Numbered from the stretch's first letter, positions 33,386-43,014 are shown. The stretch: DNA of 64,000 bases from Tolypothrix tenuis PCC 7101 (GCF_002368295.1 NZ_AP018248.1:3720767-3784766), one strand, 5' to 3'. Numbers and translations are program-made. The notes: generated by a model from the letters alone, not told the origin.

Positions 33386-36300
33386 CTAGTCCCTAGCCAA
33401 TGGTAGAGTGAAGAAAAAGGTGCTGCCTATACGCAAAGTACTTTCGGCCCAGATGTTGCCACCGTGTTGATCAATGATACTACGGCAAATTGCTAGGCCT
33501 AAGCCTGTGCCGCCTTTATCGCGGGAGTCTGAGGCATCTACTTGCTGAAATCTACCGAATATGACTTCTAATTTGTCTTGGGGGATACCACGCCCGCGAT
33601 CGCTAACTTTAAATAGTACCCAATTTATTTGCTGTTCTACACTCAGGGTAATAGTAGAATCGGCAGGTGAAAATTTAATGGCATTACTTAACAAATTGGT
33701 GAGTGTTTGAATAATTGCATCTGCGGCTGCCAAAACTTTAGTGTCGGTGGAGTGTACTTCTAGGGTAATATTTTGCTGTTTGGCGATCGCCTGTACTCCT
33801 TCTACTGCTTGTTGAATTAAATCAGCTGCATTGTAAGTTCTTTTATCTAAAACTGCACGACCTGATTCTAGGCGTTCTAAATCAAGAATATCGTTAACCA
33901 AGCGTACTAAGCGATCGCTGTCGATGGCAGCAATCTCGATCATGCGTTTGAATTTTTCTGGTTTGTTGTCGTAGACACCACTATTTAACAAGCCTAAAGC
34001 AGCGCGAATTGCAGTTAAGGGGGTGCGGAGTTCGTGGCTGACAATACTAATAAACTCACTTTTTATCTGCTCAATTTTGTGCTGTTCGGTGATGTCCTCC
34101 GCAATTCCCGTCATGCGAATTATCTCCCCAAGTTCATTTCTAATGGGGAAAGCGCGATCATGAATCCAGCGGATGGAACCATCAGGCCGAATAATCCGAT
34201 ACTCTATGTCGTATTTTCCTGTTGTTATTTGTTCCCCAAAGGCAATTTCTACAAGTGGGCGATCGTCTGGGTGAATAGGATCTAACCAAGTTAAGGGGTT
34301 TTCATATAAACTTTGGCAGTTTCTTTGCCAAATCCTTTCATAACCTTTGCTCACGTATAGAACTTGCCCAACTTTCAGATCTGAGATCCAAAACACTGCT
34401 TGAATGTTGTCTGCAAGTTGGCGAAACTTTTCTTCGCTTTGGCGCAAAGCTTCTTCCATAGCTTTGCGATCGGTGATGTCTTGATGAACCGCAACTAGAA
34501 CATCGCCATATTGGGGATGAGTGAATACACAACAAGTTGCACTACACCAAAATGGAGTCCCATCTTTTTTCACATTATGGACTTCATAGGTGGCTTCACC
34601 CTTTGATAAAACAGCAGTGCGAATGGCTTGATTGACATCTTCAGCAGTTACCGATTCAGTGGCATAGTTGACAATGGAAACGTGCTGACCGTTAAGTTCG
34701 CCAGAGTTATAGCCAAACATCTGCTCAAATTTAGGGTTAGCGTAGACAATAATGGCATCAGTAGCGCGGATCAAGCATACTCCTTCAGCCATATTGCGGG
34801 TAATTACAGCCTGAAACTCCAGTAGTTGAGCCTGTTCTAAAAGAGCGAGTTGGGTTTTTTGCTGCTGTATTATCGTTTCTAGCAAGCGCTCATTTGTTTG
34901 GGTAAGTTGCGCTGTTCGCTCTGCTACTCGTTGCTCAAGTTCGGTATTCAGTTGTTCTAGGGCAATTTGTGCCTGTTTACGTTGTGTAATATCATCACCA
35001 AAAATGATAATGCCACCAATTTCACCAGTAGCATTATGCCAAGGCCGAATTTCCCAGCGTATCCACTGTTGGCTTCCATCTAGGCGGACAAACAATTCTT
35101 CATCACATCTTTCAATCGCCCCAGCCATACACCTTTGATGAATTTGTCGCCATCTTTCTGGAATTTCCGGAAAAATTTCATAGTGCGATCGCCCAATGAG
35201 CGATTCTATTGAATCGAGCCTGTAGTCATCTACCCATCTTTGGCTGGCTATGATGTAGCGCATATCGCGATCAAACATGGCAATCCCAGCAGGTACATAC
35301 TGGAAAAATAAGCGTAAGCTTGCTTCCCTTTCTCGCAATGCTATTTCTGTTTGTTTGCGCTGAGTAATTTCTTCGCACACGGTACTGATACCAATGATGC
35401 GTTTGCCATCTTTTAACGGCCAAAAGCTTTCTAACCAAGTTCGCTGTACACCTGGTTGAGCTGGAGTGGTACCAGTTAGTTCGACATTGAGAACAGGTGT
35501 ACCTGTTGCCAAAATGGGAAGTAACAGTTGTTCAGCTGCGTCTGCCAATTCAGGTAGCAACTCTCGTATGGTACGGCCAATATGCGCTTCTACCGGAAAC
35601 CCATTGATTTCTGCGAGTCGCTGATTAATCCGGACAAAGCCCAGATCAGTATCTAAGACGCTCAACCCAATTGGTGCTGATTGGTAGATGGTTTCGATTT
35701 CAGCCAATTGGCGCTGTAGCTGAATTTGATTTTCCCTTAAGGCCGCTTCTGCTTGTTTACGCTCTGTAATATCTGTACAAGTACCGATCCACTCCTGCAG
35801 ATTGCCATTAGCATCAACCATTGGCACACCCCGAACAGCAAAATCGCGGTAGTTGCCATTTTTCATGCGGATGCGAGATTCAATTGCATATACAGTGCGA
35901 TTGATGGAAGATGCTTGCCAGGCTTGAGCAGTGCGATCGCGATCGTCTGGATGAATTACCTCCAGCCAACCCCATCCTAAGCATTCCTCTGGAGATTGTC
36001 CGGTGATTTCTTGCCAATTGTCCGGGACTGCTATTGTTCCCCCCTCAGTATCGGTGCGCCAGACAATCTGCGCTGAGGCATGAACTAATGCACGATATCG
36101 CTGTTCGCTTTGCTGCAATGCGTCTTGGGCTTGTTTGCGCTCATCTATCGCCATCACAGTTCCAGTAATCCGCACAGGTTGATTTGCTGCGTCATAAAAT
36201 GCGTGTCCCCTGGATTCAACCCAGTGGATGCTACCATCTGGCCAAAGAATGCGATACTCATTCTGGTAGTTACTATGACTTTGTAGTGCCTGTTGTATTT

Positions 36301-36862
36301 TCTGGTCAACTGTTGGGCGATCTTCAGGATGCAAGCAAGCCTCAAAAGTTTCATATCTACCATCAAAAGCCCCAATCGCCAAGCCAAATAACTGTTCTTG
36401 TTCTGGCGACCAAATAATTTCTCCCGTTACCAGATTCCAGTCCCACATCCCCATTTGTGCCGCAGATAGCGCCATCCGTAGCTGATGAGCATTTTCCTGC
36501 GCTAATTCCTGGTTTAGTTTTTGAATCTTCTGTTTACTTTTGAGAAAGTTGCTAGTCAGCAGGTGAATAATCAAGGCAACCAGTAGGAAAAGTATCACCC
36601 GCAATATATCTGGCCATAATGACTTCATCCCCATCTGGTATTTAGGAGGAATTAAGAAATAATCAATTGCCAGTGTGGAAAGAACAACTGTGACAATTCC
36701 TGAACGAGAGCCACCATACCAAGTACTGACAATTACAGCTATATAGAAAAACGCACTGATGGGCTGAAACAACAGCGACTCCACCCAAAGCGACAACAAA
36801 AGTGCGATCGCTGTTGAGCCAATAGCTACCCCATAAGATAATAATTTAGAATGAATTTTCAT
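33386..36862 (-). CDS. Multi-PAS membrane sensor histidine kinase
   Basis: A 1158-residue sensor kinase. Residues 8-108 are a multi-pass membrane region of DUF4118 (KdpD-like) type. Six PAS domains follow at roughly 127-244, 250-369, 383-507, 512-630, 680-800 and 810-928, several ending in the D-ITERK/ITQRK PAC motif. A coiled coil lies at about 632-680. The HisKA domain has phospho-His943 in SHELRTP. The HATPase domain shows N, G1 and G2 boxes (NLLSNAIKFSP, SDRGRGIP, GGTGLGLAI). It has no receiver, so it must signal to separate regulators, most simply those encoded on both sides. The stimulus is unknown. Confidence 0.94.
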   Translation of the reverse strand: MKIHSKLLSYGVAIGSTAIALLLSLWVESLLFQPISAFFYIAVIVSTWYGGSRSGIVTVVLSTLAIDYFLIPPKYQMGMKSLWPDILRVILFLLVALIIHLLTSNFLKSKQKIQKLNQELAQENAHQLRMALSAAQMGMWDWNLVTGEIIWSPEQEQLFGLAIGAFDGRYETFEACLHPEDRPTVDQKIQQALQSHSNYQNEYRILWPDGSIHWVESRGHAFYDAANQPVRITGTVMAIDERKQAQDALQQSEQRYRALVHASAQIVWRTDTEGGTIAVPDNWQEITGQSPEECLGWGWLEVIHPDDRDRTAQAWQASSINRTVYAIESRIRMKNGNYRDFAVRGVPMVDANGNLQEWIGTCTDITERKQAEAALRENQIQLQRQLAEIETIYQSAPIGLSVLDTDLGFVRINQRLAEINGFPVEAHIGRTIRELLPELADAAEQLLLPILATGTPVLNVELTGTTPAQPGVQRTWLESFWPLKDGKRIIGISTVCEEITQRKQTEIALREREASLRLFFQYVPAGIAMFDRDMRYIIASQRWVDDYRLDSIESLIGRSHYEIFPEIPERWRQIHQRCMAGAIERCDEELFVRLDGSQQWIRWEIRPWHNATGEIGGIIIFGDDITQRKQAQIALEQLNTELEQRVAERTAQLTQTNERLLETIIQQQKTQLALLEQAQLLEFQAVITRNMAEGVCLIRATDAIIVYANPKFEQMFGYNSGELNGQHVSIVNYATESVTAEDVNQAIRTAVLSKGEATYEVHNVKKDGTPFWCSATCCVFTHPQYGDVLVAVHQDITDRKAMEEALRQSEEKFRQLADNIQAVFWISDLKVGQVLYVSKGYERIWQRNCQSLYENPLTWLDPIHPDDRPLVEIAFGEQITTGKYDIEYRIIRPDGSIRWIHDRAFPIRNELGEIIRMTGIAEDITEQHKIEQIKSEFISIVSHELRTPLTAIRAALGLLNSGVYDNKPEKFKRMIEIAAIDSDRLVRLVNDILDLERLESGRAVLDKRTYNAADLIQQAVEGVQAIAKQQNITLEVHSTDTKVLAAADAIIQTLTNLLSNAIKFSPADSTITLSVEQQINWVLFKVSDRGRGIPQDKLEVIFGRFQQVDASDSRDKGGTGLGLAICRSIIDQHGGNIWAESTLRIGSTFFFTLPLARD

Positions 36863-36969
36863 AACTTTTTCTTATGGCTTATAGGGTGTGGGTAATGGGT
36901 AATGGGTAATGGAGTGTATCATTATTATTTCTCCCCTGCTCCCTGCCCCCCTACCTTACTCAGTCTCCC
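36863..36969. repeat. Heptameric low-complexity repeat block
   Basis: GGGTAAT heptamers at 36889-36910 and CCCTGCTCCCTGCCCC near 36935 lie between the kinase gene and the complex response regulator gene. Confidence 0.7.
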
Positions 36970-38808
36970 TCATCTCCTTAAAGAACGTAGTCGTTCAATG
37001 CGACTCAGTACCCTGGTTACCAATTCTGGCCCTAATACTGGCTTGGTAATAAAATCATCGGCTCCAGCAGCAAATGCTTGTTGAAGAAATTCTGCTTCGG
37101 TATGAACTGTGACCACCAAAATTGGTAAATCGCCCCATTTAGCATCCTGCCGCACAATTTGACACAATTCTAAACCACTAATTTCAGGCATTTCTACATC
37201 TAGCACCACTATATCTGGTGATGTTGTAATTAACACTTGCCAAAAATGCTGAGGTTCGTTCAATGTTGTTACCTCTAGCCCCCAAGGAGTCAGTAAGGCG
37301 GCTAATGTGGCTAGCATCACAAGGTCATCATCGACAATTAAAACCTTGGCTTCTGTGATTTTGGGCTGAGTTAAAACACGGGCGATCGCTTGAAAAATTT
37401 GCTCAGTAGTAGCAGGTTTGTGTAAAAATTGCCTTGCGCCTAAGCGTGATACGGCTAATCGATCAGCAAGACTATCTCGCGCCGTAAAAACCACAATGGG
37501 TAAATTTGGCGATTTTGCTGCCATTTCCCGCAGTAGTGTTAAGCCGTCTTCTTCTGTATCTGGAAAAGATAAATCTAGTAAAACAGCGTCAGGAGTTTCA
37601 AAGACTAGGAGGGAGCGCGCTGTAGTTAAATTACCAGCGATTTTTATTTGCATTCCCCAAGCCTGGGCTTCTATCCATAAACGCTCAGTCAGCAGAGTAT
37701 CATCATCAATCACCAACACAACATGAGTTTGACGCGGTGGAGTTGGTAGTGCGATCGCCGGCATTGGCGGTTTAGTTAACTCTTGTTGCAACGCCTTTAC
37801 TAATTGACAAAATTGTGTAATTTCATCATCTGTAAGAATGCGATCGCTACTGAGTAAATTTTCTAATGTTCGCGCCAGTTGAGAACCGTGGGAATAACCA
37901 ACAGACCCCATTGAGCCAGCTAACTTGTGAGCCTCATGCTTTGCTTGTTGCTGTAAATCTTGGTGTAAATTTCCCTTTAATAGTGCAGTTTTCGCTTCCT
38001 CCAGCACCACCATCCGATGACTCAAGGAATTAATTAATCGTTCTAATACTCGATTAATAGCCGTTAAATCTTGAGTAGGGGATTGTTTTTCACTATCTTG
38101 ATGTTCTGCAATAGAAGCAGGAGTGGGCGGAGATTGTAAGCGATAGCCAATACCATATACTGTTTCTAAAATATCCTCCATCATCCCTGCGGCTTTGAGT
38201 TTTTTCCGCAAATCTTTAATATGCGTCGTTACAGCGTTCTCAATTGGTGCATCATCAAAGCCCCAAAGCCTATCTAAAATTACCCTCCGGCTAAAAATGC
38301 GATTCGGGTTTAGTAAAAACAATTCCAGCAGCTTGTGTTCTGTAACCGTCAGGGAAATTACCTGAGTATTGTAAGTAACTTTACCTGAGATTTGGTCTAA
38401 ACACAGATGACCCCAAGTTAACTTGGAAGATGAAAATGCCCCACTGCGCCGCAATAAAGACCGAATTCTCGCCAGTAATGCTTCTGGTTCCCAAGGCTTG
38501 ATGACATAATCATCAGCCCCAGCATCGAAACCTGCCACAATATCTGCATTAGAATTATTCGCTGTGAGTAACAAAATAGGTTTACTATAGCCAAGCGATC
38601 GCAGCTGGCGACACAAACTAATGCCATCTACTTGGGGAATATGCCAATCTAGCAAAATTAAGTCATATTCCCCCGACATGGCTAACTCTAGCCCAGTTTG
38701 CCCATTATTTACCAAGTCGATATTGTAATGATTTGCACTCAGAAACTCTGCCAATACCTGACTGAGTAACAAATCATCCTCTATCAGCAAAATTTTCGTC
38801 CGATGCAT
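36970..38808 (-). CDS. Complex response regulator REC-wHTH-HPt-REC-REC
   Basis: A 612-residue protein with five modules: receiver 1 (5-118, phospho-Asp54 in LLDWHIP), an OmpR/PhoB-type winged helix (130-226), an HPt domain (252-345, phospho-His294 in HEAHKLAGS), receiver 2 (361-480, Asp412 in LLDLSFP) and receiver 3 (488-605, Asp537 in VLDVEMP). It can both accept and relay phosphate and bind DNA, so it may act as the hub of a phosphorelay. It lies upstream of the six-PAS kinase on the same strand; the kinase lacks its own receiver, which fits a partnership. Target promoters are unknown. Confidence 0.94.
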   Translation of the reverse strand: MHRTKILLIEDDLLLSQVLAEFLSANHYNIDLVNNGQTGLELAMSGEYDLILLDWHIPQVDGISLCRQLRSLGYSKPILLLTANNSNADIVAGFDAGADDYVIKPWEPEALLARIRSLLRRSGAFSSSKLTWGHLCLDQISGKVTYNTQVISLTVTEHKLLELFLLNPNRIFSRRVILDRLWGFDDAPIENAVTTHIKDLRKKLKAAGMMEDILETVYGIGYRLQSPPTPASIAEHQDSEKQSPTQDLTAINRVLERLINSLSHRMVVLEEAKTALLKGNLHQDLQQQAKHEAHKLAGSMGSVGYSHGSQLARTLENLLSSDRILTDDEITQFCQLVKALQQELTKPPMPAIALPTPPRQTHVVLVIDDDTLLTERLWIEAQAWGMQIKIAGNLTTARSLLVFETPDAVLLDLSFPDTEEDGLTLLREMAAKSPNLPIVVFTARDSLADRLAVSRLGARQFLHKPATTEQIFQAIARVLTQPKITEAKVLIVDDDLVMLATLAALLTPWGLEVTTLNEPQHFWQVLITTSPDIVVLDVEMPEISGLELCQIVRQDAKWGDLPILVVTVHTEAEFLQQAFAAGADDFITKPVLGPELVTRVLSRIERLRSLRR

Positions 38809-39127
38809 TCTTGGTTGGCTTTTTACAGCAATTATTTAGGTTGCTGAGTCCAGTTCAGCAAGATTTATCACAGATTGCAAGTCCTAAAAAAATAAAAATT
38901 TATCATATTAAAAGGGAACAGGGTAGTTTAGGATGGGGATTTAGGGACTTCCAAACTATTAATACCAATTTAAAAAAGAATACGAAAGATTATAGGGGCA
39001 CGGCAATGCCCATACGTGTCAACTTAAGCTAAAAGCTATATACGGCGCGTGTTGTACAAAAACCCTCGCCCTCATCCCCTCACCCCTTGTCCCCCAGGAG
39101 AAGGGGAATGAAATCTCTTGCTCCCCT

Positions 39128-39136
39128 CTCCTGGTG
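39128..39136. repeat. 9-bp target site duplication, left copy
   Basis: CTCCTGGTG directly precedes the left end of the insertion sequence and recurs at 40760-40768 directly after its right end. Confidence 0.9.
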
Positions 39137-40759
39137 CTATCCATTACCCGGATCTTTCTCAACAAAACTACAATTTACTTAAAAATAGCTAGAAAGCTGA
39201 GTAGGTATAGTTTTGTCATGGGAAGTAAAAACGGGTAATGGAAGATGGAAAAGTGGGCATCAGAAGAATTGAGACAAGCAGACTTAGGAGATGCAAGAAG
39301 AAATAAACGTTTAATAAGGATAGTGGAAGATTTAGCAGCACAACCTAGTGCGAGCATACCGCAAGCTTGTGGAAATGTAGCAGCAACCACAGCAGCGTAT
39401 GATTTTTGGAATTCACCATACTTTGAAGCAGATGATATTAGGAATGCCCATATCAAAAGTACAGTCTCTAGAATCAAAGAACATGAGACAGTGTTGATGA
39501 TTCAGGATACAACAAATATAGATTTGACAAAACATCCAGCGACAAGAGGAATTGGTTATCTAGATCATAGAAAAAGCTTGGGATTAAAAGTACATACAGC
39601 GTTTGCAGCCAGTACAAACGGAGTACCACTGGGAATCATTAATCAACAAGTTTGGACAAGAGATATAGAAGATTTAGGAATAGCGAAAAAACGCCGTCAA
39701 CGACAAATACAAGAAAAAGAAAGTCAAAGATGGTTAGATGGATTAGAGAGAACACAAGAGTTTGTGCCCACAGAAACAACAGTTGTCACTATGGGAGATT
39801 CCGAAGCTGATATATTTGACTTATTTCGGAAACAACGCCCGAGAAATTCACATTTACTCATCCGGGGAACCCACAATAGAAAAGTCAATCACACAGCCAA
39901 GTATTTACATCAAGCAATCCGTGCTACCTCAGTAGGGGGAACATTATTAGTAGAAGTAAAACGTAATCCAGAAGCGGCAGCTAGAACTGCAAAACTAATC
40001 ATTAAATATGCAACATTTGAAGTAGATGTACCACGGCATCACATAGCACGTTCACAACTTAAACCAGTAAAATTACAGGTGATTTTAGCAGAAGAAGAAA
40101 ATCCACCAGTAGGTGTTAGCCCGATTAGTTGGCTATTATTAACGACCCTAGAAATTAAGAATTTTTCCGCCGCCATACGTTGCGTCAAATGGTATACCTA
40201 TCGTTGGTTAATTGAACGCTACCACTATGCTTTAAAAAGCGGTTGTCAAATCGAAGAATTACAACTCGAAACTGCAAAGCGAATCAATATGGCATTAGCT
40301 ACATATTCAATTGTCGCTTGGCGTTTATTATGGCTCACTTACGAAGCCAGACATAATCCAGATATTAGTTGTGAAACTGTTTTAGAGATATTTGAATGGC
40401 AGTCGTTATGCGTACATTTTACTAAAAATCCGATTCCACCTCAAAAGCCACCAACTCTTAGAGAAGCTGTACGTATGATTGCCACTCTCGGTGGTTTTTT
40501 AGGGCGCAAAAGCGATGGCGAACCTGGAGTTAAGACTATTTGGCGTGGATTGCGACGATTACATGATATCGCTGCTACTTGGAAATTAGCCCGGCTAACC
40601 CACTAGCCAAATCAACAAAATCCGCAAGGGTATGTCAACAACAATCCATATGGATACATATTTTTCTCACTCTGTCAACCACAGCTAAGAATCCTCAACG
40701 TGAAATTACTCCTATAAATGGCTTTCAGCTTTGTTAAGAAAGATGTGACTAATGGATAG
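39137..40759 (+). mobile_element. IS4-family (IS50/Tn5-like) insertion sequence, 1623 bp
   Basis: The element is bounded by imperfect inverted repeats of about 33 bp beginning CTATCCATTA on both ends; the shared inner part is ATCTTTCT followed by AACAAA. It is flanked by a 9-bp direct duplication (CTCCTGGTG), the size known for the Tn5/IS50 group. It carries one intact transposase gene. It is inserted in a miniature element of which an uninterrupted copy lies 5 kb away. Confidence 0.92.
39245..40606 (+). CDS. IS4-family transposase (Tn5-like)
   Basis: A 453-residue DDE transposase. The N-terminal DNA-binding region is of the Tn5 type (WASEELRQADLGDARRNKRLIRIVEDLAAQP...). The first catalytic Asp is in MIQDTTNIDL (near residue 93), the second in MGDSEADIFDL (near residue 184), and Glu is in YRWLIERYHYALKSG (near residue 320), which also shows the Y-(2)-R-(3)-E-(6)-K signature of the IS4 family. 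The frame is intact from end to end and the element ends are present, so it may still be active. It is likely recently arrived. Confidence 0.93.
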   Translation: MEKWASEELRQADLGDARRNKRLIRIVEDLAAQPSASIPQACGNVAATTAAYDFWNSPYFEADDIRNAHIKSTVSRIKEHETVLMIQDTTNIDLTKHPATRGIGYLDHRKSLGLKVHTAFAASTNGVPLGIINQQVWTRDIEDLGIAKKRRQRQIQEKESQRWLDGLERTQEFVPTETTVVTMGDSEADIFDLFRKQRPRNSHLLIRGTHNRKVNHTAKYLHQAIRATSVGGTLLVEVKRNPEAAARTAKLIIKYATFEVDVPRHHIARSQLKPVKLQVILAEEENPPVGVSPISWLLLTTLEIKNFSAAIRCVKWYTYRWLIERYHYALKSGCQIEELQLETAKRINMALATYSIVAWRLLWLTYEARHNPDISCETVLEIFEWQSLCVHFTKNPIPPQKPPTLREAVRMIATLGGFLGRKSDGEPGVKTIWRGLRRLHDIAATWKLARLTH

Positions 40760-40768
40760 CTCCTGGTG
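40760..40768. repeat. 9-bp target site duplication, right copy
   Basis: CTCCTGGTG directly after the right end of the insertion sequence; matches 39128-39136. Confidence 0.9.
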
Positions 40769-40897
40769 GGAGAGGGGCTGGGGGTGAGGGCAGAACGTTG
40801 TCGCCAAGCGGGTTTCACGTTAAGTTGACACCAATAGGCATTAGCGTACTTTCTAGAATATATTGATGTGTCTCAAAAATTATTTGAATTAGTATAA

Positions 40898-41980
40898 CTA
40901 CTTACGCTTTGGTGCAGTTCCCCAAACCTTAATTTGTTTATCAAAACCTCCACTGGCGAGCATTTGACCATTAGGGCTAAAAGCGATCGCACTTACCCAA
41001 TCGGTATGGCTACTAAGTGTATTAATTAACTCGCCTGTAGTTAAATCCCACAATTTAATACCATCTTTCCCAGCACTGGCGAGAGTTTTGCCATCGGGGT
41101 TCACAGCAATGGCGTTTACCCAGTTGTTATGTCCGGTTAAAGTTTGGATGAGTTTGCCAGTCTGAATATGCCAAATTTTAACTGTGCGATCGTGGCTAGC
41201 TGTAACTAGGGTGTTGCTATCGGGTGTAAAAGCTACAGCACTAACTAAATCGTAATGTCCAACAAATGCACGAATTAATTTTCCTGTACTTAAGTTCCAC
41301 AGTTTGACCACGCCCTTATAGTCACCACTCACTAAGGTTGTACCATCAGGGCTAATTGCTAAGGCATAAATTAAGTTATCAAAGTTGACTAAAGTACCTA
41401 AAGGACGTTGTTGAGGCAAATCCCAGAGGCGAATTCCATCTATCCCACCACTGACAAGAAGTTTACTATCAGGGGATACTGCTAGGGATAGTACATTTGT
41501 GCTGTGCCCGACAAAAGAGCGTTTAAATTGCTGATTTTTGAGATTCCAAAGATTAATCGTGTAGTCACTGCTACAACTGGCTAAGGTTTGTCCGTCGGGT
41601 GAAATCACCAAAGATTCGACGGCTGTTTTATGTGCTTTGCGGATAGTCCCCACCCGTGCGCCTGTTGTCAGATTCCACAAGCGAATTACACCTTCATTTT
41701 CGGCACCGCCACTAGCAAGAGTTTTGCTATCTGGACTGAAAGCTAAGGATTTAACAGTTCCCCCATGCCCTTGCAGGGTGTAAATTAACTGGGGATTGGC
41801 AAAGTTGGTTTTAGCTTGTGAGTTTGTTGCTGTTTCTGTAGCAGCATAAGCAGTATGAATGAAGACTTCTTTCCAGATTGCCACTGGAAGGATTATAGAA
41901 GCCATAAACGCCAGAACTATATACGGGCGCAGCACAAAATAGCCCCTAAATTTTCCCTCACTGCTCACAGTTTTTCTCAC
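40898..41980 (-). CDS. WD40-repeat protein with N-terminal membrane/signal segment
   Basis: A 360-residue protein. A hydrophobic segment (about 18-40) near the N-terminus acts as signal peptide or anchor. Seven WD40 repeats follow (about 68-358), each with a GH-like start, SPDGQTLASGS-type core and IKLWDL/IKVW end, enough for one closed propeller. It is similar in style to the WD40 half of the kinase at 20276-22324 but has no catalytic domain. It probably scaffolds protein complexes in the periplasm; the partner is unknown. Its stop codon lies at the right end of the interrupted miniature element. Confidence 0.9.
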   Translation of the reverse strand: MRKTVSSEGKFRGYFVLRPYIVLAFMASIILPVAIWKEVFIHTAYAATETATNSQAKTNFANPQLIYTLQGHGGTVKSLAFSPDSKTLASGGAENEGVIRLWNLTTGARVGTIRKAHKTAVESLVISPDGQTLASCSSDYTINLWNLKNQQFKRSFVGHSTNVLSLAVSPDSKLLVSGGIDGIRLWDLPQQRPLGTLVNFDNLIYALAISPDGTTLVSGDYKGVVKLWNLSTGKLIRAFVGHYDLVSAVAFTPDSNTLVTASHDRTVKIWHIQTGKLIQTLTGHNNWVNAIAVNPDGKTLASAGKDGIKLWDLTTGELINTLSSHTDWVSAIAFSPNGQMLASGGFDKQIKVWGTAPKRK

Positions 41981-42127
41981 TTTCTAACGCCTGTTGCTAC
42001 CCTACTCTACTCTTGAGTCAGGTGCCCTCCGAGGGTCTACTAGTTATTCTGTGAGATTCAAGAAGTTATTCAGGAACACAAGATATTACCCACCCCCAAA
42101 AATTTTAGGGTAAGCACTCAGCACTGT

Positions 42128-42427
42128 TTACTGGGGCGGTTTTTTCTTCGTCACCGTCAACATCGGTAAAGTTGGGCTAGATGAGCGTGAAGGTAAGTAA
42201 TGTTGTACTACAGGCTCTTCAGGCATAGGAGGGCGGCTTTGGTACATACGCCACAGTTTCCAACCGATGCTAACTCCAGCTATCCCTAAGCCAAAAGTAA
42301 ATAATGACCAGCTATCATCTAAGCCACCAATCAGGGCATCAACTACGCCCATCGTAATAAAAACACTTATTAGCGGTTCTTTACGGTAGGATGACTTCAA
42401 AAAACGAGGTAAGAGAACGTTCATCAC
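42128..42427 (-). CDS. Small hypothetical membrane protein
   Basis: A 99-residue protein with one or two hydrophobic segments (about 20-60: LISVFITMGVVDALIGG and FTFGLGIAGVSIGWKLW), then a Pro/Ser-rich, basic tail ending KKKPPQ. I do not recognise the family. The tail would lie in the cytoplasm by the positive-inside rule. A second Met at position 2 may be the actual start. It lies alone downstream of an unremarkable spacer. Confidence 0.6.
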   Translation of the reverse strand: MMNVLLPRFLKSSYRKEPLISVFITMGVVDALIGGLDDSWSLFTFGLGIAGVSIGWKLWRMYQSRPPMPEEPVVQHYLPSRSSSPTLPMLTVTKKKPPQ

Positions 42428-42621
42428 AGCTTGGTTTAATCCAGTTTAGCTTTATATGTAAATATATCGAAAATCCCTAACTTGCTATCAGGCCTTGATT
42501 GGCCCTGCTGATGTCAAGGCGTTGAAAGTATTATAATTTTATTAAGTAGGAGAGGAAGTGTAGTAATTTACCCTCTTGCATATAGTAATTGCCAGTCTAA
42601 GTTGAAAGAGCTGAGTTGGAG

Positions 42622-42641
42622 AGACGCGATTAATCGCGTCT
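42622..42641. repeat. Dispersed 20-bp palindrome AGACGCGATT-AATCGCGTCT
   Basis: Identical to 26377-26396 and 57667-57686. Here the flanks read GAG on the left and GTACA on the right. Confidence 0.85.
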
Positions 42642-42756
42642 GTACAAGAGTGCTGAGTTCTGAGTAAAAAGAATAATTCCCAGTCCCCAGTCCCCAATCC
42701 CCAGTCCCTTTGTAGACGTTAAGTCTTCGGAGGTAGTTTCGCTATTAATTACTTAA

Positions 42757-42785
42757 GTTAAAACCAGCTGGTTGTTCCAGCTGGT
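42757..42785 (-). terminator. Terminator of the HLIP gene
   Basis: A 9-bp stem ACCAGCTGG (42763-42771) / CCAGCTGGT (42777-42785) with a five-base loop, followed on the minus strand by TTTTAACTT. It lies 55 bp beyond the HLIP stop codon. Confidence 0.7.
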
Positions 42786-42840
42786 CAAAACTCTCTAATT
42801 ACTAGCTTAAAACTTGAAAATCTGTGCTTCTACAGCAGTA

Positions 42841-43014
42841 CTATTTCAGACCGAGCCATGATAACACACCTTGATTGGTGATGTATTCAATTACCACCAT
42901 CAAAATAAAGCCAATCATGGCAGCTCGACCGTTCAAACGTTCGGCATATTCATTAAAGCCTAACTTTGGCTCTTCGAGTTTGGGGGTAACGGTGGGCTTG
43001 GGTTGTGTCATCAT
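42841..43014 (-). CDS. High-light-inducible protein (HLIP/SCP), chlorophyll-binding
   Basis: A 57-residue, single-helix member of the LHC/ELIP superfamily located in the thylakoid membrane. The chlorophyll-binding helix motif ERLNGRAAMIGF holds Glu25 and Arg30, and the helix continues ILMVVIEYITNQG. A short Pro/Thr/Lys-rich N-terminus (MMTQPKPTVTPKLEEPK) precedes FNEYAERLNG. Such proteins protect chlorophyll and photosystem II assembly under strong light. Either of the two initial ATG codons could be the start. The terminator at 42757-42785 follows. The complementary strand carries only a shadow frame. Confidence 0.93.
   Translation of the reverse strand: MMTQPKPTVTPKLEEPKLGFNEYAERLNGRAAMIGFILMVVIEYITNQGVLSWLGLK

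Larger units (their letters stand above)
38961..40897. mobile_element. Miniature inverted-repeat element (copy A), interrupted by an insertion sequence
   Basis: The well-defined core runs from GTGTCAACTTAAGC at 39016 to AAGTTGACACC at 40832. With the insertion and one 9-bp duplication removed it is 185 bp, against 186 bp for the intact copy at 44567-44752, to which it is closely similar in the opposite orientation. Outer similarity (AGGGGCAC-GCAATGC at 38995 and AGGCATTAGCGTAC on the right) extends the element. Still further out, AATACCAATT (38961) and GAATTAGTATAA may be outermost ends; that boundary is uncertain. Confidence 0.75.
42428..42840. other. Gap with palindrome, heptamers and the HLIP terminator
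   Basis: Contains the 20-bp dispersed palindrome (42622-42641), CCCCAGTCCCC heptamers (about 42680-42710) and the hairpin at 42757-42785. No gene is seen. Confidence 0.6.
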
